This document shows, piece by piece, positions 56,221 to 64,000 of a stretch of 64,000 nucleotides of DNA. A program made the translations under genes and the position numbers. The stretch's first letter is position 1; every line of letters starts with the position of its first letter. Under the pieces are notes generated by a model. The model ran no database searches. It saw only the letters and a program-made list of their open reading frames with translations, and was not told the origin of the DNA. The DNA comes from Desulfoferula mesophila (GTDB lineage Bacteria; Desulfobacterota; Desulfarculia; Desulfarculales; Desulfarculaceae): NCBI RefSeq assembly GCF_037076455.1, contig NZ_AP028679.1, positions 3,859,501-3,923,500 on the forward strand, written 5' to 3'.

Positions 56221-58134
56221 TCAGGCCTTCCAGCGGCCCCGGTCCAGTTCCCGTAGCTTGCCCTCCAACAAGCGGGCCAGGTCTTCCAGGTTGTCCCGCC
56301 CGCCCAAGAGGTTGCCGTGGATCTCCACGTGCAGTTTCACCGCCGGGGCCGCCGCCCCCTCCCGCGAAAACCCCTGGTTAAGCGCCTTGAGCGCCGGCAG
56401 GCTGGCGGCGGTCACCGCCTCCGAGCGCACCACGTACTCGCCCCGCCGGGCGATGAGCGGCACCTCGTCGTGGGCCAGCGAGCTTATCAGCGCCCCGGCG
56501 CGGGCCTTGGGCCAGCCCATCACCCGGCCCCCCTGGTGCATCGTCAGCATCTCCATGCCGCCGCTGCCCTGGGAAAACGCCGCGCCTCCGCCGTCGCTGG
56601 TGGTGATCTTCATCGTCCCGCCCGCGCCTTTCACCTGCTTCATGCTGCCTATCAGGCCCTTGATGGCCTGGGTGCCGTCCTGGGCTCCCTTGGTGAGCCC
56701 GCCCAGCGTCTTGCTCACGAAAGAGTCGAGCGCCTGGTCGAACTGCGCGGCCTCCTGCCCGCCGCTTTGGAAGCTCTCGGCCAGCCCCCATATCTCCTCG
56801 CGGAAGGCCCGGGCCTCCTCGCCGGTGAGCCCCAAACGCTGGGCCAGCTCGTCGATGCGCTTGTCGTAATTCCTGGCCGCCGTGTCGCTCATGGCGAAGC
56901 TGTTGATGGACAGGTTCATGGACTCCACCAGCCCGGTCACCTCGTTCTCCAGGCTGTTGGCCGCCTGGCCCGAGGCCACGAACTCCTGGGACAGCGGGTC
57001 CAGCGAGGCCACCAGGGCGTCCACCTGCTCCTGGGAATAGCCGGCCACGTTCTTCAGGTGCTCCAGGGCCTCGGCCGCCTGTTTGGCCGATTCGCTGAAC
57101 AGGGTGAAGTTGTAGCCGGTACCGGCCGACAGCTCATCCACCCCCGCCCCGCGCAGCTCGGCCACGCTGTTTTTCATGAAGTTGGCGTTGGTTTGCCAGT
57201 TGGCCTTGGCCGTCTCGGGGCTCATGGTGTTTTCGATGCCCAAAAGGTCGTTGATCTGGCTGTGGAACAACGCGCCGACCATCCCCGGCGCGAGCCCTAT
57301 GGCAAACGCGCCCGCCGGGCTGGCCAGGGCCGCCCCCGCGCCGCTCAGCAGCGAGCTGGAGGAACCGGCCCCCTCGGTCGCGGCGGTCACCCCCGCGAAC
57401 TCACCTGCCATATCGACCCCATAGGCAGCAGCCATATCGGCGGCGGACTTGGTAATGGCCTCCATGGCCGCGCCGGAAATTACCTCGGCGCCCCCCCCGA
57501 ACAGCGAGCCAACCCAGGAGGTGATGCCTTCCACCGCCCCCAGGCCCGGCAGGGCCGCGAACTCCCAGGCCTCGGTAAAAGTGGCTCCGTCCTTTATGGC
57601 CTCCAGGAAACCGCCCGCGCCGCCGTCCCAGCCTTCGCCGAATATGGCCGGGATGACGTCGAACAGGCCGAAGCCGTCGCCGGAGAACAGCCCGGTGAAC
57701 CAGTCCGACACCGGGTCGAACACCAGTTTCTTGAACATGTTCTGCACCCCGGTGAGGGCGCGGTCCAGGGGCGCGCCCAAGAGCTTGTCCCACAGGCCCT
57801 CCAGCTTGGTGCCCATGTCGTCCCAGGACTTTTCCCAGATGTCGCCCACCTTGTCCATTTCGCCGTCAAAGGCCGCCGAGACCGTGCCCTTGAGGGCGTT
57901 TTTGGTGGAGTCCTTCACCACCTTTTCCGCGTCGTTCCAGGTTTTGACCACGTCCGTGGCCATGCCGGACATGAACAGGTCGAATTGGCGGCCGGCGGAT
58001 GTTCCGATTGTGTCAAGGGCGCTTTCAAATTGGCCTACCCATTTTTTCAATTCTGAACCGGCGCTAACTAAACTTTGAGGATTAAGCTGCGCATTTAATT
58101 GTAAATTCATTGAAATTGTATTGCTCGGACTCAT
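56221..58134 (-). CDS. Phage tail tape-measure-like protein, orphan
   Basis: 637 residues from ATG 58134 (GGGAGAG upstream; a GTG at 58206 is also open). N-terminal helices with an amphipathic, phage-like pattern, a central Gly/Ala-rich hydrophobic zone (about 240-300, typical of tape-measure membrane segments), further helices, and a C-terminal MHQGGRVMGWPKAR ... RRGEYVVRSEA part that many tail tape-measure proteins share. No other tail, capsid, integrase or lysis gene is nearby. It is either a prophage remnant or a protein reused by the host. Confidence 0.6.
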   Translation of the reverse strand: MSPSNTISMNLQLNAQLNPQSLVSAGSELKKWVGQFESALDTIGTSAGRQFDLFMSGMATDVVKTWNDAEKVVKDSTKNALKGTVSAAFDGEMDKVGDIWEKSWDDMGTKLEGLWDKLLGAPLDRALTGVQNMFKKLVFDPVSDWFTGLFSGDGFGLFDVIPAIFGEGWDGGAGGFLEAIKDGATFTEAWEFAALPGLGAVEGITSWVGSLFGGGAEVISGAAMEAITKSAADMAAAYGVDMAGEFAGVTAATEGAGSSSSLLSGAGAALASPAGAFAIGLAPGMVGALFHSQINDLLGIENTMSPETAKANWQTNANFMKNSVAELRGAGVDELSAGTGYNFTLFSESAKQAAEALEHLKNVAGYSQEQVDALVASLDPLSQEFVASGQAANSLENEVTGLVESMNLSINSFAMSDTAARNYDKRIDELAQRLGLTGEEARAFREEIWGLAESFQSGGQEAAQFDQALDSFVSKTLGGLTKGAQDGTQAIKGLIGSMKQVKGAGGTMKITTSDGGGAAFSQGSGGMEMLTMHQGGRVMGWPKARAGALISSLAHDEVPLIARRGEYVVRSEAVTAASLPALKALNQGFSREGAAAPAVKLHVEIHGNLLGGRDNLEDLARLLEGKLRELDRGRWKA

Positions 58135-58206
58135 GCTGTGCTCTCCCAGCAAGGGTTTCCTGATTTTCTGCACAAGCTCCGGAGCCCTTCCATCACTCCA
58201 ACTCAC

Positions 58207-58296
58207 AAAAATATTTCCTCAACAAATATTTAGTGTTATGCTAATTAGGTACATTGTGCATATTTAATCCAAATTTTTCCAGCACCGGGGGGACGC
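58207..58296. promoter_or_regulatory. AT-rich divergent control region of the paralogue array
   Basis: 90 bases, much richer in A and T than either side, between the divergent tape-measure-like gene and the first array gene. Promoters for both directions are likely here, but I could not choose box pairs. ACCGGGGGGACGC directly before ATG 58297 is the ribosome site. Confidence 0.45.
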
Positions 58297-59073
58297 ATGA
58301 AAGCTATAAATATCATTGCCATAATCGCTATTTCCTTCGTCGCCGGAATGTTCGGCGGGGCCTTTTCAGAGCGTGTTTTCGCCAATCCCAAAGCAGAAGC
58401 GAAAATCCAAGAGCAGATCCTCGCCCGTGGATTTTTTTTGGTTGATGAAAATAACAGGCCTCGAGCGGGTATGTCTTTTGATAAGGGCGGCAATCCTGTC
58501 GTGTACGTACGAGACCAATCTGGAAACATTCGGGGCTACCTGGTTGATTTACAAGGCGGCCCCATGCTGGCGCTTACAGACGAGAAGGGACGGGATTCAG
58601 TTGTCATGGGGGCGGGCGATGACGGTAAGTCAACAATCGGAATGATGGCGGCCAACAACAAGCCACGTGTAGCAATCAACTACACTCCCGGCCGTGGTCC
58701 GGGCCTAGCACTTTTTGACGACGACAACGTGGGCAAGGCAGGGCTGGCTATCATCCACGGAAAGCCGGTTATCGGACTCAACAAGGCAGATGGCACTCCA
58801 GCTATCGCAATGTCCTACGACCCAAAAAGGGAAGCGGCTCTGCTCGGCTTCTTGAACAGCCGCAACGAGGCCAAGGCCGGTTTTGGCCTCATGAACGACA
58901 AGCCCCTGCTTTTCGCCTACCGCCCCGACGACACCGGCCTGCTGTTCAACATCCAGCGCGACGGCCGCCCGGCCCTGGGCCTGCTCACCGAGGGCCGCCC
59001 CGAGTGGTCCGCCACCGGCACCGTGCCCCAAATGCCCGCCCTAGACGGCATCCTGGATCAGGTCTTGCGCTAG
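58297..59073 (+). CDS. Tandem paralogue 1: membrane-anchored repeat protein
   Basis: 258 residues. N-terminal hydrophobic segment (INIIAIIAISFVAGMFGGAF, 4-23) as anchor or uncleaved signal, then FSERVFANPKAEAKIQEQIL, then repeated beta units of about 20-24 residues of the form 'RAG.SF..GG.PVVYV.D..G..RGY' through to residue about 190, and a constant C-terminal part ending LDGILDQVLR. Similar 'Gly-Lys-x-Arg-Ala' beta repeats occur in many uncharacterised bacterial proteins and may form a solenoid. First of four adjacent genes with the same length and layout. Function unknown. Confidence 0.8.
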   Translation: MKAINIIAIIAISFVAGMFGGAFSERVFANPKAEAKIQEQILARGFFLVDENNRPRAGMSFDKGGNPVVYVRDQSGNIRGYLVDLQGGPMLALTDEKGRDSVVMGAGDDGKSTIGMMAANNKPRVAINYTPGRGPGLALFDDDNVGKAGLAIIHGKPVIGLNKADGTPAIAMSYDPKREAALLGFLNSRNEAKAGFGLMNDKPLLFAYRPDDTGLLFNIQRDGRPALGLLTEGRPEWSATGTVPQMPALDGILDQVLR

Positions 59074-59098
59074 CTCAATTGACATACGGGGGGAAGTC
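59074..59098 (+). repeat. Conserved spacer 1 of the array
   Basis: 25 bases, CTCAATTGACATACGGGGGG then AAGTC. Identical to spacer 3 and nearly identical to spacer 2; carries the ribosome site GGGGGGA. Confidence 0.9.
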
Positions 59099-59875
59099 AT
59101 GAAAGCCATCCACATCGTCGCCATAATCGCCATTTCCTTCGTCACCGGGATGTTTGGCGGGACTTTCTCGGAGAGGGTTTTCGCCAATCCCAAAGCAGAA
59201 ACGAAAATCCACGACCATATCCTCGCCCGTGCTTTTAATCTGGTTGATGAAAAAAGCAAAATTAGAGCAAGCATAGCTTTTTCTGGTGATGGCCAACCTA
59301 TGTTGTGCGTCGGAGACGAAACCGGGAAGCCTAGGGGCTTCCTATCTTGTGCCGTCGATGGGCCAATATTTGCCCTCGTGGACAAGGCGGGCGAGTCAAA
59401 CGTGTTTTTGAAGGCCAACGACGATGGCAGTTCGATGATGGCCCTGATGAAAGACGCGAACCACGCGCGCCTAATGATGAGGTACAGCCCCGGCCGGGGT
59501 CCGGGAATGGTTCTTTTTGATGACGACAACGTAGGTAAGGCAGCAGTGGCCATAATAGAAGGTCAGCCGACCTTCGCCGTGAACCAACCGAACGGCAAAC
59601 CGGCAATTACCATGTCTTACGACCCCAAGAGAAAAGCGTCCCTGCTGGGCTTCCTAAACAGCCGCAACGAGGCCAAGGCCGGTTTCGGCCTCATGAACGA
59701 CAAACCCCTGCTCTTCGCCTACCGCCCCGACGACACTGGCCTGCTGTTCAACATCCAGCGCGACGGCCGCCCGGCCCTGGGCCTGCTCACCGAGGGCCGC
59801 CCCGAGTGGTCCGCCACAGGCACCGTGCCCCAAATGCCCGCCCTGGACGGCATCCTGGATCAAGTCTTGCGCTAG
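59099..59875 (+). CDS. Tandem paralogue 2: membrane-anchored repeat protein
   Basis: 258 residues. The first 45 residues match paralogue 1 closely, as do the last 75 (from LLGFLNSRNEAKAGFGLMND). Its centre is the most different of the four (RASIAFSGDGQPMLCVGDET and later NVFLKANDDGSSMMALMKDA). PGRGPG and DDDNVGKA are kept. The centre is less GC-rich than the constant ends. Confidence 0.8.
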   Translation: MKAIHIVAIIAISFVTGMFGGTFSERVFANPKAETKIHDHILARAFNLVDEKSKIRASIAFSGDGQPMLCVGDETGKPRGFLSCAVDGPIFALVDKAGESNVFLKANDDGSSMMALMKDANHARLMMRYSPGRGPGMVLFDDDNVGKAAVAIIEGQPTFAVNQPNGKPAITMSYDPKRKASLLGFLNSRNEAKAGFGLMNDKPLLFAYRPDDTGLLFNIQRDGRPALGLLTEGRPEWSATGTVPQMPALDGILDQVLR

Positions 59876-59899
59876 CTCAATCGACATACGGGGGGAGCC
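59876..59899 (+). repeat. Conserved spacer 2 of the array
   Basis: 24 bases with CTCAATCGACATACGGGGGG then AGCC. One change and one base fewer than spacers 1 and 3. Confidence 0.9.
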
Positions 59900-60673
59900 A
59901 TGAAAGCTCATCACATCGTCGCCATAATCGCCATTTCCTTCATCGCCGGGATGTTCGGCGGGACCTTTTCGGAACGTGTTTTCGCCAATCCCAAAGCAGA
60001 AGCGAAAATCCAAGAGCAGGTAATCGCCCGTGGATTTTTTTTGGTTGATGAAAATGACAGACCCCGCGCAGGCATGTCCTTTGACCCTGCTGGTCAGCCC
60101 GTAATCTATGTAAAAGATAACGTGGGGAAAGTTCGTGGTTACTTGGGGTGCGAGCAAAGGGGACCCATGCTGGCGCTTAACGACGAAAACGAGAAAAAAT
60201 CTGTACTTCTTAGCGCGTTAAACGGTGGCAAGTCGATGATAGGGCTGATGGGTAAAGAAGAACAAGCACGTATAACAATGACTTATGATCCAGAGCAGAG
60301 TACGGCTTTAATTCTAAGCGACGACGAAAATATAGCAAAGGCACTCGTGTCAGTTACCAACGGCAAACCGAGTGTTTTTCTCACGCAGGGGGACAAAAAA
60401 CCTGCCGTGGCTATGCTCTGGGGGTCTAACCGGGGAGCCCTGCTGGGGTTCTGGAACAGCCACAACGAAGGCAAGGTGGCTCTGGGCTTGAAAGACGACA
60501 AACCGATTCTCTTCGCCTACCGCCCCGACGACACCGGTCTACTGTTCAACATCCAGCGTGACGGCCGCCCGGCCCTGGGCCTGCTCACCGAGGGCCGCCC
60601 CGAGTGGTCCGCCACCGGCACCGTGCCCCAAATGCCCACCCTGGACGGCATCCTGGATCAGGTCTTGCGCTAG
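59900..60673 (+). CDS. Tandem paralogue 3: membrane-anchored repeat protein
   Basis: 257 residues, same plan. Its centre (MSFDPAGQPVIYVKDNVGKV, RITMTYDPEQSTALILSDDE) is nearest to paralogue 4. It is the only copy with changes in the start of the constant end (FWNSHNEGKVALGLKDDKP), so exchange between copies is patchy. Confidence 0.8.
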   Translation: MKAHHIVAIIAISFIAGMFGGTFSERVFANPKAEAKIQEQVIARGFFLVDENDRPRAGMSFDPAGQPVIYVKDNVGKVRGYLGCEQRGPMLALNDENEKKSVLLSALNGGKSMIGLMGKEEQARITMTYDPEQSTALILSDDENIAKALVSVTNGKPSVFLTQGDKKPAVAMLWGSNRGALLGFWNSHNEGKVALGLKDDKPILFAYRPDDTGLLFNIQRDGRPALGLLTEGRPEWSATGTVPQMPTLDGILDQVLR

Positions 60674-60698
60674 CTCAATTGACATACGGGGGGAAGTC
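60674..60698 (+). repeat. Conserved spacer 3 of the array
   Basis: 25 bases identical to spacer 1. Confidence 0.9.
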
Positions 60699-61472
60699 AT
60701 GAAAGCCATCCACATCGTCGCCATAATCGCTATTTCCTTCATCGCCGGCATGTTCGGCGGGACCTTTTCGGAACGTGTTTTCGCCAATCCCAAAGCAGAA
60801 GCGAAAATCCACGAGCAGATAATCGCCCGTGGATTTTTTTTGGTTGATGAAAATAAAAAAACCCGTGCAGGCATGTCCTTTGACCCTACTGGTCAGCCCG
60901 TAATTTACGTAAAAGACAAAAATGGAGCGGTTAGGGCCTACATGGCTTGCGAGAAAGGTGGGCCGCTGGTCGCCCTGAATAACAGCAGGGAAGAGATGTC
61001 CGCGTACATGGAGGCAGATGGCGATGGTAGCTGCTCAATGGGACTTATGGGAGCAAAAGAAAAAGCGCGGCTAACGATAGTCTACAAGCCAAATAAGGGG
61101 CCTATGCTGGGGATGTTCGACGAAAACAACATATCCAAAGCGTTTATGATGGTTGCTCGCGGTAAACCGAGCATATCCCTTCTCCAAGACGACAAGAAGC
61201 CGGCAATAACTATGCTTTGGGGGCCTAACCGGGGTGCTTTGCTGGGGTTCTGGAACAGCCGCAACGAGGCCAAGGCGGGTTTCGGCCTCATGAACGACAA
61301 GCCCCTACTTTTTGCCTACCGCCCCGACGACACCGGCCTGCTGTTCAACATCCAGCGCGACGGCCGCCCGGCCCTGGGCCTGCTCACCGAGGGCCGCCCC
61401 GAGTGGTCCGCCACCGGCACCGTGCCTCAGATGCCCGCCCTGGACGGCATCCTGGATCAGGTCTTGCGCTAG
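60699..61472 (+). CDS. Tandem paralogue 4: membrane-anchored repeat protein
   Basis: 257 residues from ATG 60699. N-terminal 60 residues nearly equal to paralogue 3, centre distinct (YMACEKGGPLVALNNSREEM, KPNKGPMLGMFDENNISKAF), C-terminal 75 residues equal to paralogues 1 and 2. A frame open further upstream overlaps paralogue 3 and is not coding. Its last four bases overlap the opposing Cys-rich gene. No terminator seen between them. Confidence 0.8.
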   Translation: MKAIHIVAIIAISFIAGMFGGTFSERVFANPKAEAKIHEQIIARGFFLVDENKKTRAGMSFDPTGQPVIYVKDKNGAVRAYMACEKGGPLVALNNSREEMSAYMEADGDGSCSMGLMGAKEKARLTIVYKPNKGPMLGMFDENNISKAFMMVARGKPSISLLQDDKKPAITMLWGPNRGALLGFWNSRNEAKAGFGLMNDKPLLFAYRPDDTGLLFNIQRDGRPALGLLTEGRPEWSATGTVPQMPALDGILDQVLR

Positions 61473-62257
61473 AGCAGGGACCGCCAGCGGGCCAGCTCCG
61501 CCGGGCGCGCCCGGCGGCGGCCGCTGAGCCGGTGCCAGGCCTTGGCCTCCCACTCGCCGCACAGGGCGTGCAGGGGCTCGCCCTGCTCGTGGGGCGGGTT
61601 GGGGCCCAGGCGCTGGGCCAGGGCCTCGGCCTCCCCGGCCAGGCGTTGGTGCAGATCGGGCCAAGCCAGGGCCGCCGCGCCCCAGGCCTCCAGCCGCCGG
61701 GCCAACAGCCAGCCCCAGGCGGGCGGCGCGTCCGTCAGCCAACCCCAGGCGGCCAACTCCTCCCGCGAGCCCGGGCCCAGCCCCGCCGCCGTGGTGGCCA
61801 CCTCCGGGCCGAAGGCCAACAGGCGCATCACCGGGTTTCGGCGCGGGCTGCCGAAGGCCAGGCTCTCCAGCCCCGCGCACAGCTCCAGCAGGGCCTCGCG
61901 CGCCGGTTGCTCCAGGGCGGCGAAGGCCCGGGCCGGGGGGCAGCTCTCCCGGGCGCACTTTTCCTGGAACCCGGTGGGCCCTCGCAGGTCGCGGCCCTGG
62001 TTGTGGGCCGGGTGCAACAGGCAGCCCGCCACCCGCCCCCGTTGGTCCAGATAGCCCAGGCCGGGGCACCAGTAGCCGGTGATGGGCTTGGTGGGCGGCC
62101 CCTCTTCGCGCATCCGGCGGGTGTTGTCGGCCAAGAGGCGGCGCAGGCTGCCCAGGTGGTCGGCGTGGTCGTAGCCCGCCGGGCGGATGGGCGGGCAGCA
62201 GGCCACGCAGCTAAGCCCCCGCCCCGGCGAGCACAACAGCAGACCGCTGTGCTTCAC
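61469..62257 (-). CDS. Cys-rich protein, YkgJ-like N-terminus
   Basis: 262 residues. N-terminal half has nine cysteines in a pattern reminiscent of YkgJ-type iron/zinc-binding proteins (LLLCSPGRGLSCVACCPP; then YWCPGLGYLDQRGRVAGCLL and EKCARESCPP). C-terminal half is Ala/Leu/Arg-rich and helical. The ATG at 62257 overlaps the stop of the ATP-grasp gene (ATGA), so it is the third gene of a coupled operon. Function unknown. Confidence 0.7.
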   Translation of the reverse strand: MKHSGLLLCSPGRGLSCVACCPPIRPAGYDHADHLGSLRRLLADNTRRMREEGPPTKPITGYWCPGLGYLDQRGRVAGCLLHPAHNQGRDLRGPTGFQEKCARESCPPARAFAALEQPAREALLELCAGLESLAFGSPRRNPVMRLLAFGPEVATTAAGLGPGSREELAAWGWLTDAPPAWGWLLARRLEAWGAAALAWPDLHQRLAGEAEALAQRLGPNPPHEQGEPLHALCGEWEAKAWHRLSGRRRARPAELARWRSLL

Positions 62258-63126
62258 AGGTCGTCCTGGGCCGGGCGCACCCGCGCCGGGTCCAGCCCCT
62301 GGTGGGCCAGCCAGCGGCGCACCGCGTTCAGATAGCGGGCCAAAAACACCTCGTGCCCCCCCAGGGCCCGGCGGCCGAAAAAGAAGTTGATCTCCAAAAG
62401 CAGCGCCTCGCCCTCGGCGGTGATGAGCACGTCCACCCCGGCCAGGTCCAGCCCGGCCGCCGCTTGCAGCCGCCGGGCCAGGCCCACCGCCGCCGCCCGC
62501 TCCTCAGGCGGGCCGTCCTTGACGAGCGTGCCGCCCTGGCACAGGTTGGCCCGAAACTCCTCCTCCCGCGCCCGCCGCCAATACACGTCGGCCGCGTCGT
62601 GCAACAGCTCCACCCTGATATCCACCGCGCCGGGGTGGTAGCGCTGCAACACCAGGCCCGAGGGCCCCCGGTGACACCAGGTCTCCAGCCGCCCGGCCAG
62701 GCCCCGCAGCTCGGCGGGATCGCTGACCAAAAACACGTTCTCCCCCATGCCGCCGCCCGCGCCCTTGGCCACCAGCGGCGCGCCCAGGGCGGCCACCTCG
62801 GCCCGGCCCGCCTCCCAGGCCGCGGCCGCGCTCTCCAGGTCGGCGAACTCCAGCGTGGCCGGATGGGGCAGGCCCAAGTCACGGAACAGGCGGTAGTTGC
62901 CCACCTTGCCGTCGTGGCTCAGATGCACCGCCGGATTGGGGAAAAAGGGCGCGCCGGAGGCTTGGGCCAGCTCGAACAGGTCGGCCCGGCAGATCTGGGG
63001 CAACAGGATGGCCGCCGCCTGGCCGGTGGCTTCGCGGTCGCGCTCGTCCAGGGGACGCTGCGACACCAGCATCAGGTTGATATCGGCCTCCAGGCCGGGA
63101 TGATAGCTTACGATGGGCCGGGGCAT
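62254..63126 (-). CDS. ATP-grasp ligase, RimK/glutathione-synthetase-like
   Basis: 290 residues. ATP-grasp features: SHDGKVGNYRLFRDLGLPHP (A domain linker), APLVAKGAGGGMGENVFLV (phosphate-binding loop, about 118-136), VDIRVELL, LDLAGVDVLI and LLLEINFFFGRRALGG with metal ligands E and N. RimK-like enzymes join an amino acid or peptide carboxylate to an amine. Start ATG 63126 is chosen; the frame is open to 63219 but overlaps the upstream gene. Substrate is unknown. Confidence 0.8.
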   Translation of the reverse strand: MPRPIVSYHPGLEADINLMLVSQRPLDERDREATGQAAAILLPQICRADLFELAQASGAPFFPNPAVHLSHDGKVGNYRLFRDLGLPHPATLEFADLESAAAAWEAGRAEVAALGAPLVAKGAGGGMGENVFLVSDPAELRGLAGRLETWCHRGPSGLVLQRYHPGAVDIRVELLHDAADVYWRRAREEEFRANLCQGGTLVKDGPPEERAAAVGLARRLQAAAGLDLAGVDVLITAEGEALLLEINFFFGRRALGGHEVFLARYLNAVRRWLAHQGLDPARVRPAQDDL

Positions 63127-63148
63127 GGTTTCCTCCCGTGGGGGGAGT

Positions 63149-63862
63149 CTAGCGCCCCTGGTACAGGCGGTCCACCCCCGCCTCCAGACCGGCCTCGGCC
63201 AGCAACCGGGCCTCGGCATCCAAGTCCCACTCCAGGCGCACGATCTCGGCCCGGGGCTCCGCGCCCAGCTCGATCAGGGCGTAGGAAGCCCGGGGGTCGC
63301 CGTCCTTGGCCTTGCCCACGCTGCCGGGGTTCACCACCAGGCCGCCGCCCACCCGGCGCACGAAAGGCAGGTGGGTGTGGCCCAGGCACAGGATGGCCGC
63401 CCCTGCCCGCTCCAACCAGGCGGCCAGCTCGGCCTCGGGATGGTCGGGATAGACGTACTGGCGCACCGCGTCCGGGCTGCCGTGGGTGGCCACCAGGCGG
63501 CCCGCCGGGGTCTGAAGCTCTATCTCATGGGGAAGCTTGGACAAAAAATCGCGGGTGTCGTCCCGCACCCGCCGCTCGGTCCAGGCGAACACCGCCCTGG
63601 GCTCCGGGCCGATGCCCCGGCGCAGGAAGTCGTCAACCCCCTGCTCCCCCCCGGCCAGCACCGCCAGGTCGTAATTGCCGGCCACGCAGGGCCAGCCGGA
63701 GCGGGCCACGGCCCGGGCCACCTGGTTGGGACGGGCCAGATAGCCCACCAAGTCGCCCAGCACCAGGACTTGTTCTACGTTGCGCCGCGCCAGGTCGGCT
63801 TGCACCGCCCTCAGGGCGCTGAGGTTGGCGTGCAGGTCGCTCAGGACCGCCAGGGCCGTCAC
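63149..63862 (-). CDS. Metallophosphoesterase, YfcE/MJ0936-like
   Basis: 237 residues. Calcineurin-type motifs: SDLHANLSAL (D-x-H), GDLVGYLA (GD), GNYD (GN-H/D), THGSP, and CLGHTHLPF (G-H-x-H), with NPGSVGKAKDGD near the end. Such proteins hydrolyse phosphodiesters or phosphomonoesters, often nucleotides. It starts 12 bases after the stop of the 63875 frame and ends 22 bases before the ATP-grasp start, so it leads a three-gene operon. Confidence 0.9.
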   Translation of the reverse strand: MTALAVLSDLHANLSALRAVQADLARRNVEQVLVLGDLVGYLARPNQVARAVARSGWPCVAGNYDLAVLAGGEQGVDDFLRRGIGPEPRAVFAWTERRVRDDTRDFLSKLPHEIELQTPAGRLVATHGSPDAVRQYVYPDHPEAELAAWLERAGAAILCLGHTHLPFVRRVGGGLVVNPGSVGKAKDGDPRASYALIELGAEPRAEIVRLEWDLDAEARLLAEAGLEAGVDRLYQGR

Positions 63863-63874
63863 GAAGCCTGGGGC

Positions 63875-64000
63875 CTAGAAATAGCCGGGGCGAAACACCT
63901 TGCCCGCCGGTTTCTGATCGCCGCCCGCGCCGCCGGAGCCCTTGTCGTCGTAGTGCGCCTGCACCTTGGCCTTGAGCACCCGGGAGGGCCGGAAGGTCAC
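63875..64000 (-). CDS. C-terminal end of a gene cut by the window edge, possibly HU/IHF-like
   Basis: Only 41 residues are visible: TFRPSRVLKAKVQAHY, a Gly-rich stretch (GSGGAGGDQ), then KPAGKVFRPGYF and a TAG stop. FRPSRVLK recalls the C-terminus of HU/IHF-family DNA-binding proteins (FRPSKVLK), with an added tail. Too short for a firm call. Confidence 0.4.
   Translation of the reverse strand: MTFRPSRVLKAKVQAHYDDKGSGGAGGDQKPAGKVFRPGYF

Noticed and set aside
59074-60698. Regular conserved spacers of the array as attachment sites or CRISPR repeats
   Set aside because: They occur only between the paralogues, contain a ribosome site and follow from gene duplication.
56221-61472. Complete prophage
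   Set aside because: Only one tail-like gene; no integrase, capsid, portal, lysis gene or flanking att repeats.

Overview
The window is a high-GC chromosome segment from a Gram-negative bacterium, most likely a Desulfobacterota (former Deltaproteobacteria) anaerobe. That placement is inferred from a candidate AhbC next to HemB, which marks the siroheme-dependent heme route of sulfate reducers, and from a stand-alone class II ribonucleotide reductase, lipoproteins, a Tat-exported superoxide dismutase and the merged ribosomal/RNA polymerase super-operon. A Desulfarculus-like lineage is a guess only.

Positions 1-25930, all on the minus strand (transcribed right to left), hold a nearly unbroken gene-expression cluster: tRNA-Thr(UGU), tRNA-Tyr, tRNA-Thr(GGU), tuf, rpmG, tRNA-Trp, secE, nusG, rplKAJL, rpoBC, then the str operon (rpsL, rpsG, fusA, a second tuf), the S10 operon (rpsJ to rpsQ) and the start of spc (rplN, rplX, rplE, rpsN, rpsH, rplF, the last cut by the window edge). 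Promoter-like boxes precede the tRNA cluster and rpsL. Several genes start with TTG or GTG. Not in the spc part seen: secY, which would lie beyond the left edge.

Positions 26055-32613, plus strand: a ClpX-like AAA+ protein divergent from the tRNA operon, then ahbC, hemB, a divergent YchF-like GTPase and tRNA-Met with its own promoter and terminator. An AT-rich minus-strand gene (zinc ribbon plus nucleoside-deoxyribosyltransferase/TIR-like domain) abuts the ahbC stop codon and separates ahbC from hemB.

Positions 32722-56171 are a mixed accessory/housekeeping stretch: a frameshifted secreted protein, a secreted Cys-repeat protein with a 22-glycine linker, a VWA lipoprotein, a Bcr/CflA-type efflux pump, several unknown small proteins, NrdJ, Fe-superoxide dismutase, a TtcA-like enzyme, a four-gene ppiD-trmO-unknown-metallo-beta-lactamase operon, a three-gene unknown operon, a GNAT enzyme, phenylacetate-CoA ligase, a divergent phosphoglycerate kinase and a lipoprotein metallo-beta-lactamase. 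Three copies of a roughly 110-125 bp palindromic repeat lie between 43433 and 45643.

Positions 56221-64000: an orphan phage-tail-tape-measure-like gene, divergent from four tandem paralogous genes with constant ends and variable centres (the most unusual structure here), then a minus-strand operon of a metallophosphoesterase, an ATP-grasp ligase and a Cys-rich protein, behind the tail of a possible HU/IHF-like gene.
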